NCBI GenBank assembly: GCA_965232595.1
Contig: OZ246983.1
Location: 930,001 to 994,000, forward strand
Direction of reading: 5' to 3'
Source: SZUA-309 sp965232595
GTDB taxonomy: Bacteria > Pseudomonadota > Gammaproteobacteria > Pseudomonadales > Azotimanducaceae
DNA length: 64,000 nucleotides
Shown here: positions 59,001 to 64,000 of the stretch, piece by piece
Position numbering within the stretch: the stretch's first letter is position 1
Layout of the letters: every line of letters starts with the position of its first letter
The notes under the pieces: generated by a model
What the model saw: the letters and a program-made list of their open reading frames with translations, nothing else
What the model was told of the DNA's origin: nothing
The model's database searches: none
Translations under genes and position numbers: made by a program

Positions 59001-60217
59001 TCAGGATTATCAAGCTTCTGGCCGCGCTGACGCTGCTGACCCTGGCGTCCACGAGCTACCCGGACGACCTGCTGGTGCGCGCCCAGCTCATCCACACGGC
59101 GGCCGGCGAGCCGATCGAAAACGGCGCCATTCTGATCCGCGACGGCAAGATCAACCGGGTGGGCCGGGAAGACCGCATGCGCCTGCCCGCCGATGTCCGG
59201 ATCCTGGAGGCCGCGGTGGTGACGCCCGGCTTCGTCGACGTCCGCACCACCGACGGCATCTCCGGTGTCTACGGCGGCCGGGCCGGGCAGGTTCGTGATC
59301 AGGATCAGCTGGAGACCTCCAATCCGGTGCAGCCCGAGCTGCGGCCTATCGATGCCTACAACGCAGCCGACCCGCTGGTGGCGTACGTGCGCCAGTTCGG
59401 CGTAACAACCATGCATACGGGGCACGGTCCGGGCGCGGTAATCAGCGGCGGCACGATGATCGTCAAAACCAACGGCAGCACCGCCGAGAGCGCGGTGCTC
59501 GACCCTGATACGGCAATCGCCATCACCCTGGGGCCAACGGTGGAGGACAACTTCGAGTCGCCGGGCACGCGGGCCAAAACGGTGGCCCTGCTGCGCACCG
59601 CTTTCGTTGAAGCCCAGGACTACGCAAGCAAACGGGCCGGTGACGAGCCACCGGGGCGGGATCTGAAGCTGGAGGTGCTGGCCGAGGTGCTGAGTGGAGA
59701 CAGAGCGGCGATGATCCGGGCCCACAGCCGTCAGGACATCATCACCGCCCTGCGGCTGCGGGACGAGTTCGGCTTCGAGCTCTGGCTCGACGGCGCCGCA
59801 GACGCCCACCTGATGACGGAGCTGCTGCAGGAGGCGGATGTGCCCGTACTCCTGCACCCACCCATGATGCGCGCCGGGCGGGAAACCAAAAACGCCAGCT
59901 TCGCCGCCGCTGCGGTGTTGCAGGAAGCGGGCATCACCTACGCCATTCAGAGCGGCCACGAAGGCTACGTACCCAAATCCCGGGTGCTGCTGTTCGAGGC
60001 AACCATCGCGGTGGCGAACGGGCTGGCCGCAGCGGACGCCATCGTTGCCATCACCCGAACGCCGGCGGAGCTGCTTGGGATCGACGACCGGGTCGGCAGT
60101 ATCGAGCGAGGCAAAGATGCCGATCTGGTGCTGTTCAGCGGAGATCCGTTCGAGTACCGGACTCAGGTCTGCGGCGTGATCATCGACGGCGAGCCGGTCT
60201 CGGAAACCTGCTGGTAG
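58997..60217 (+). CDS. Exported amidohydrolase paralogue lacking the metal-binding HxH
   Basis: A 406-residue paralogue of the preceding protein with a signal peptide (MIRIIKLLAALTLLTLAST). Where active members read DxHSHxG it reads FVDVRTTDGISG, so both histidines of the first metal motif are gone. Later motifs are also changed: MIRAHSRQDI keeps one histidine and FELWLDGAADAHL replaces the QHG region. The protein fold is otherwise complete, with C-terminal VGSIERGKDADLVLFSGDPF. It is probably a catalytically altered or inactive partner of the protein encoded just upstream, with which it is translationally coupled. Confidence 0.85.
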   Translation: MIRIIKLLAALTLLTLASTSYPDDLLVRAQLIHTAAGEPIENGAILIRDGKINRVGREDRMRLPADVRILEAAVVTPGFVDVRTTDGISGVYGGRAGQVRDQDQLETSNPVQPELRPIDAYNAADPLVAYVRQFGVTTMHTGHGPGAVISGGTMIVKTNGSTAESAVLDPDTAIAITLGPTVEDNFESPGTRAKTVALLRTAFVEAQDYASKRAGDEPPGRDLKLEVLAEVLSGDRAAMIRAHSRQDIITALRLRDEFGFELWLDGAADAHLMTELLQEADVPVLLHPPMMRAGRETKNASFAAAAVLQEAGITYAIQSGHEGYVPKSRVLLFEATIAVANGLAAADAIVAITRTPAELLGIDDRVGSIERGKDADLVLFSGDPFEYRTQVCGVIIDGEPVSETCW

Positions 60218-60221
60218 GCGA

Positions 60222-60252
60222 GCTGAGCCGGCGCCACCGCTGCCGGCTCAGC
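60222..60252. terminator. Hairpin after the amidohydrolase pair
   Basis: GCTGAGCCGGC (60222-60232) and GCCGGCTCAGC (60242-60252) form a perfect 11-bp stem, four bases after the stop codon. Only a short T-containing stretch (CCCGTTT) follows, so it is a probable but not canonical terminator. Confidence 0.55.
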
Positions 60253-60342
60253 ACCCGTTTCCGCCACGGCCTCAGAAGGCGTTTTCTCCGTCGCCTTGCC
60301 TGACTACAATACCGCCCCCCTCGAAAGCAGTACCGGCCCGCC

Positions 60343-61212
60343 GTGAATACGGAAACCATCAACGACCTCATCCACATTCTCGATCTCGAGGAGATCGAGA
60401 AGAACCACTACCGCGCCACCAGTCCGGACGAGGACCGGCAGCGGGTCTACGGCGGTCAGGTGATCGGTCAGGCGCTGGTTGCCGCATCGCGGACCGTTCC
60501 CGAAGACCGGCAGGCTCATTCCCTGCACGGCTACTTCCTGCGTCCCGGGGACACCACCATCCCGATCCTCTACAAGGTGGATCGGATCCGCGACGGCAGG
60601 AGCTTCACTACCCGTCGGGTTGTGGCCATCCAGCACGGCCGGGCGATCTTCAACATGTCCATCTCCTTCCAGGTGGTGGAGGAAGGCTTCGACCATCAGA
60701 TGCCGCGGCCGGAAGTGCCCGGACCGGACAGCCTCCGCGACGAGAACGATCTTCGCGCCGAGTGGGTCGCCAGCATGCCGAAGGAGTACGCGGACTGGGC
60801 AAACAGCGCCCACCCCATCGAGGTGCGCCCGGTGGACCCGATGAACATCTTCGAGCCGGAGAAGCGCCCGCCGCATCAGCTCTGCTGGATGCGGGCCCGC
60901 AACACGCTGCCGGATGATCAGCGCCTGCATCAGTGCGTGCTGGCTTACCTGTCCGACTGGTCCCTGCTCGATACCGCGCTGCTGCCGCACGCGGTCAGCT
61001 ACACCGATGGCAACCTGCAGACCGCAAGCCTCGATCACGCCATGTGGTTCCACCGGCCGTTTCGCGCCGACGAGTGGTTGCTCTACGTGCAGGACAGCCC
61101 GTCAGCCAGCGGCGCCCGCGGCCTCAACCGCGGGCTGATCTACAACTCGGATGGGATCCTGGTGGCCTCCGCCGCTCAGGAAGGCCTGATGCGGCTGCAC
61201 GAGGACGACTGA
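60343..61212 (+). CDS. tesB: Acyl-CoA thioesterase II
   Basis: A 289-residue double-hotdog thioesterase that hydrolyses medium- and long-chain acyl-CoA. Family motifs are RVYGGQVIGQALVAASRTVP, HSLHGYFLRPGD, DGRSFTTRRVVAIQHGR and ASLDHAMWFHRPF with the catalytic aspartate. The length matches Escherichia coli TesB. The start is a GTG at 60343. A -10 TACAAT (60305-60310) with TTTTCT 17 bp upstream is its promoter. It ends next to the stop of the convergent amidohydrolase gene with no gap. Confidence 0.95.
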   Translation: MNTETINDLIHILDLEEIEKNHYRATSPDEDRQRVYGGQVIGQALVAASRTVPEDRQAHSLHGYFLRPGDTTIPILYKVDRIRDGRSFTTRRVVAIQHGRAIFNMSISFQVVEEGFDHQMPRPEVPGPDSLRDENDLRAEWVASMPKEYADWANSAHPIEVRPVDPMNIFEPEKRPPHQLCWMRARNTLPDDQRLHQCVLAYLSDWSLLDTALLPHAVSYTDGNLQTASLDHAMWFHRPFRADEWLLYVQDSPSASGARGLNRGLIYNSDGILVASAAQEGLMRLHEDD

Positions 61213-62478
61213 CTAGCGGTACGCCCGATCCGGATCCGCCGGATCCCGATAGCGATCGAACAGACGCGTCTGCCGGCTTGTCATGTCCTGCCAGGCACCG
61301 TCGATCATCACCGCCTCTGCCCACTCGGTGAGCTCGAGAGGATCACCCGTCCAGACGACCAGGTCCGCGGGTGCACCCGCGCTCAAGGTGCCGGCACCTC
61401 TCTCCATGCCCCAGGCCAGCGCAGCCTCCCGGGTCATTGCCGCCAGCGCCGCGTCCCAGGGCATGCCATGGGCGACCGCGTTGCCCGCCATCTGCCGGAT
61501 CTTTCGCGCGTTCTGGGTCTCGCTCGCGGTCAGCAGCACGCGCACGCCCGCTTCGTGAAGCAGGGCCGCGTTGTCGTGCCGCGCGCCCAGACGTTCATAG
61601 GAGGACGGCAGGTTGGCCAGCACGTTCACCACCACGGTCACGCCTTCAGCGGCCAGCAGATCGGCTACCTGCCAGGCCTCCGCGCCGCCGATGACGATCA
61701 GCTCGAGATCAAAATCTTCCGCCAGCGCCACCGCTTCGCGAATCCCGCTGGCCCGATCCACCCGCAGCGCCAGCGGCGCGTCGGAGTTTCTGAAGCGGCG
61801 CAGCGCGGCCAGGTCCTGATGATTGAAATCGCCGGGCCCGGGCTGGTAGCGGTTCGGGTTGTAGCTGGCTGCCTGGGTGAGACCGCGACGCAGGCGCTGA
61901 ACCACCGCCGCACGGCTGCCGCCCACGTAGGTGGATGCCCCGGCACCCATGGAAGCAAACAGGCCGAGCTCGGGCCGGATCAGCATCGGCTCGCCGCCGA
62001 GCCGGATCAGCGCGCCCCAGCCTGCAAACGGGTCGTTGCCTCCCGTCGGCGCGGTGACCGCTCTCGTCACCCCGTCCCGACGGTTCACCGCCAGCGCCAC
62101 CGCCGCCGGATTCAGGGCGTAGCGGACATCAAACGAGGCGCCGGACGGATACTCGATCACCGAGCTGTCCACGGTCGTTCGCTCGCCGCCAATTTCAACC
62201 AGACCGAGGCTGGAGTAGGACTCGATCAGCCCCGGAGTGACTACGCGCCCCGCTGCATCGACCGTCTCAAAGCCGTCCGGCACTGCCAGACCCGCTCCGA
62301 CCGCCTGGATGCGACCGTCATTGATCAGCACTACCGCGTTTTCGATGGTGCCGTCGCCGGTGAGCGTGTGCACCCGGGCGCCGGTGATGGCGTAGCTGCT
62401 GTCAGCCCCGACGGCGGTCAGCGGCAAGCTGACGAGCAGGGTGCAGAGGACGGCCAGGCAGTTGAATCGCTGCTTCAT
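61213..62478 (-). CDS. Exported amidohydrolase paralogue lacking metal ligands
   Basis: A 421-residue amidohydrolase-fold protein with a signal peptide (MKQRFNCLAVLCTLLVSLPL then TAVGA). The HxH position reads LIESYSSLGLVEIG, and the later histidine motifs are replaced by LALRVDRASG and LIVIGGAEAW. All usual metal ligands are therefore absent. The barrel closure AGTLSAGAPADLVVWTGDPL is kept. It is translationally coupled (4-bp overlap) to the intact amidohydrolase upstream, mirroring the pair at 57681-60217. Confidence 0.85.
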   Translation of the reverse strand: MKQRFNCLAVLCTLLVSLPLTAVGADSSYAITGARVHTLTGDGTIENAVVLINDGRIQAVGAGLAVPDGFETVDAAGRVVTPGLIESYSSLGLVEIGGERTTVDSSVIEYPSGASFDVRYALNPAAVALAVNRRDGVTRAVTAPTGGNDPFAGWGALIRLGGEPMLIRPELGLFASMGAGASTYVGGSRAAVVQRLRRGLTQAASYNPNRYQPGPGDFNHQDLAALRRFRNSDAPLALRVDRASGIREAVALAEDFDLELIVIGGAEAWQVADLLAAEGVTVVVNVLANLPSSYERLGARHDNAALLHEAGVRVLLTASETQNARKIRQMAGNAVAHGMPWDAALAAMTREAALAWGMERGAGTLSAGAPADLVVWTGDPLELTEWAEAVMIDGAWQDMTSRQTRLFDRYRDPADPDRAYR

Positions 62479-63863
62479 TCGTCACCTCCGGCCACCGTCT
62501 GCTCGAGATCGAAGTCGCTCACCGGGCTCTTGCCGGCCTGCCGGTCGTAGTACGGGAAGCCGTCGACGTAGACCTGATCGGCCCGGGTGTAGACGCTGAA
62601 GGGGTTACCACTCCAGAGCACCAGATCCGCCGCTTTGCCCACCTCGATGGAGCCCGTGCTGTCGTCGATCTCCAGCGCCTGGGCCGCGTTCAGAGTGATC
62701 CAGCGGATGGCATGCGCTTCATCCACCTCCATGCCCTGACGCCGCGCTGCGGCCATGGCTTTCGCCGCCTCCTGGTTCAGGTGCTGAATGCCGGTGGCAG
62801 AGTCGGAGTGAACGATGGAGCAGGCACCGGCCGCATCCACCAGGGCCACGTTCTCGCTGACCCCATCAAAGGCTTCGAGCTTGAAACCCCACCAGTCGGC
62901 CCACAGCGCCGAGCAGATCCCCGCTTCAGCCAGCCGGTCGGCGATCTTGTAGGCTTCCACCGCGTGATGGAAAGCCGTGATCCGGTAACCGAACTCGGCG
63001 GCCACATCCATCATCCAGACCATCTCATCGGCCCGGTAGCAGTGGTTGTGCACCAGGATCTCACCTTTCAGCACCCCGACCAGGGTTTCCACACCCAGAT
63101 CCCGGGCCGGCGGCACGTCCGGCCCGTCGTCGTCGTCTTCCTCGCTTGCCGCGGCAGCCTTCGCTGCCCGCGCTTCCTCCTGATCCAGCGCGTGCCGGGC
63201 CTTGGCCCAGGCAGCCCGGAAACCGGCGACGTTGCCCATCCGGGTGGCCGGCTTCTGGTTGCGGCTGCCATAGACCCGCTTCGGATTCTCACCGCAGGCC
63301 ATCTTCAGTGACTGCTTGGCGCCGGGAAACTTCATGTCCTGGACGGAAACCGCCGGCACGTTCTTCAGGGTCACGCCGCGGCCACCGAACAGATTGGCGC
63401 TGCCCGGCAGGATCTGCAGCGTGGTCACGCCGCCGGCCAGCGCCAGCGGAAACTGGGGATCCTGCGGCCACACCGAGTGCTCGGCCCAGACGCTGGCGGT
63501 GTTGGGGCCCGTCGCCTCGTTGCCGTCGGAGGTGGAGGCGATGCCCGGCGACGGGTAGTTACCGAGATGAGAGTGCACGTCGATGATGCCCGGCGTCAGC
63601 CAGCGGCCTTCCGCGTTGACGCTGCGGGCACCGGCAACGGCCAGATCCTCACCTACGGCCACAATCAGGCCATCGGCAATGTGCACGTCGGCGCTGTCGA
63701 GCCGCTCACCGGTCCCGGTCAGCACCGTGGCGTTGCGAATCAGAATCGACTCGGTCGGCCTGGGCTCGTAGGTGGACTCGTAGGGCTCGCGAGCGAGCCC
63801 GGTTGCCGGGAGCAGCAGCGCAGTGATCAGCGCCAGCACCCCATGCGCGAGCAGCGGCTTCAC
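62475..63863 (-). CDS. Exported amidohydrolase, metal site intact
   Basis: A 462-residue amidohydrolase with a signal peptide (ALITALLLPATGLA). The metal motif is IIDVHSHLGNYPSPG, and further histidines are in ILVHNHCYRADEM, ITAFHHAVEAYK and CSIVHSDS with the aspartate. An acidic insert EEDDDDGPD lies near residue 245. The start is a GTG whose bases overlap the stop of the next upstream amidohydrolase as GTGA. The family hydrolyses amide or peptide bonds, and the substrate is unknown. Confidence 0.9.
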   Translation of the reverse strand: MKPLLAHGVLALITALLLPATGLAREPYESTYEPRPTESILIRNATVLTGTGERLDSADVHIADGLIVAVGEDLAVAGARSVNAEGRWLTPGIIDVHSHLGNYPSPGIASTSDGNEATGPNTASVWAEHSVWPQDPQFPLALAGGVTTLQILPGSANLFGGRGVTLKNVPAVSVQDMKFPGAKQSLKMACGENPKRVYGSRNQKPATRMGNVAGFRAAWAKARHALDQEEARAAKAAAASEEDDDDGPDVPPARDLGVETLVGVLKGEILVHNHCYRADEMVWMMDVAAEFGYRITAFHHAVEAYKIADRLAEAGICSALWADWWGFKLEAFDGVSENVALVDAAGACSIVHSDSATGIQHLNQEAAKAMAAARRQGMEVDEAHAIRWITLNAAQALEIDDSTGSIEVGKAADLVLWSGNPFSVYTRADQVYVDGFPYYDRQAGKSPVSDFDLEQTVAGGDE

Positions 63864-64000
63864 TGCCCTGCTCCCTTGTAGACCTGGCCGCCCTTCATCA
63901 CGAAGTGCACGCGGCCGAACTCGTCCGGATCAGCCAGCGGGTCGCCCGGCACAGCGATGATGTCGGCATATTTGCCGGCCTCGATGCTGCCCAGATCTTC
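63860..64000 (-). CDS. Amidohydrolase, partial (C-terminal 46 residues)
   Basis: The last 46 codons of a minus-strand gene that begins beyond the window. LGSIEAGKYADIIAVPGDPL followed by FVMKGGQVYKG is the characteristic C-terminal barrel closure of imidazolonepropionase-like amidohydrolases. The stop overlaps the start of the next gene by 4 bp. It is the fifth amidohydrolase of this cluster. Whether its HxH is intact cannot be seen. Confidence 0.85.
   Translation of the reverse strand, partial: EDLGSIEAGKYADIIAVPGDPLADPDEFGRVHFVMKGGQVYKGAGQ

Overview
The window is dense, GC-rich (roughly 65 %) bacterial chromosome. It carries about 64 protein genes on both strands, short intergenic gaps, many 4-bp ATGA/GTGA start-stop overlaps, and no tRNA, rRNA, insertion sequence, prophage or CRISPR array that I can recognise. 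The gene set points to an aerobic, free-living gammaproteobacterium with a broad catabolic repertoire, probably an uncultured marine or soil lineage. The pointers are an OxyR with Cys199/Cys208 numbering, a SahR-like ArsR-methyltransferase regulator, a DUF6316 protein, a c5-type lipoprotein cytochrome, CYP153, an F420-type luciferase-like oxidoreductase, several crotonases, TesB and many amidohydrolases. The lineage call is inference.

Layout. 1-6.5 kb: a cut hotdog thioesterase, a Nudix CoA-pyrophosphatase, a short Hsp70-like ATPase, msrA with a flavin-binding oxidoreductase, a Sel1-repeat lipoprotein and the tRNA 2-selenouridine synthase. 6.5-12.6 kb: one minus-strand operon coding for a LysR regulator, an alpha/beta hydrolase, a divergent GH78-like protein and a complete cobalt-type nitrile hydratase (beta, alpha, accessory protein). 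12.6-16.8 kb: a G-quadruplex-capable hairpin, a crotonase, a small membrane protein, a Rieske oxygenase-like protein with reversed domain order, and a CYP153-type P450. 16.8-21.4 kb: a duplicated module, each copy an exported ureohydrolase divergent from a 309-residue AraC regulator, with both control regions sharing the same two boxes. 21.4-33.5 kb: a patatin, a DUF4188 protein, TetR, a type-2 isoleucyl-tRNA synthetase, an SMP-30 lactonase, a luciferase-like oxidoreductase, a CMD protein, DUF6316 and an MFS transporter flanking a perfect-core CRP site, a hydrolase and idi.

33.5-45 kb: a VWA lipoprotein/ECF sigma/membrane anti-sigma-like operon, two exporters, a rubrerythrin/Fe-S protein/DUF3501 operon under a near-canonical OxyR box, a dienoyl-CoA isomerase, oxyR itself with an alcohol dehydrogenase, and an RluA-family pseudouridine synthase lacking a normal start codon. 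45-53.6 kb: a serine hydrolase, an LRAT-like protein, a GMC oxidoreductase with its small subunit, and a minus-strand group of amidohydrolase, epoxide-hydrolase-like enzyme, D-aminoacylase and two small proteins. 53.6-57.7 kb: a cytochrome c, then the methyl-cycle locus (methionine aminotransferase divergent from sahR-ahcY around a 24-bp perfect palindrome). 57.7-64 kb: five exported or probably exported amidohydrolase paralogues flanking tesB. In both groups a copy with the metal-binding HxH lies next to a copy that has lost it.

The best candidates for something undescribed are the nitrile hydratase/GH78-like operon, the reversed-order Rieske protein, the duplicated ureohydrolase-AraC modules with a shared operator, and the TonB-box-like motif shared by the VWA lipoprotein and its anti-sigma partner.
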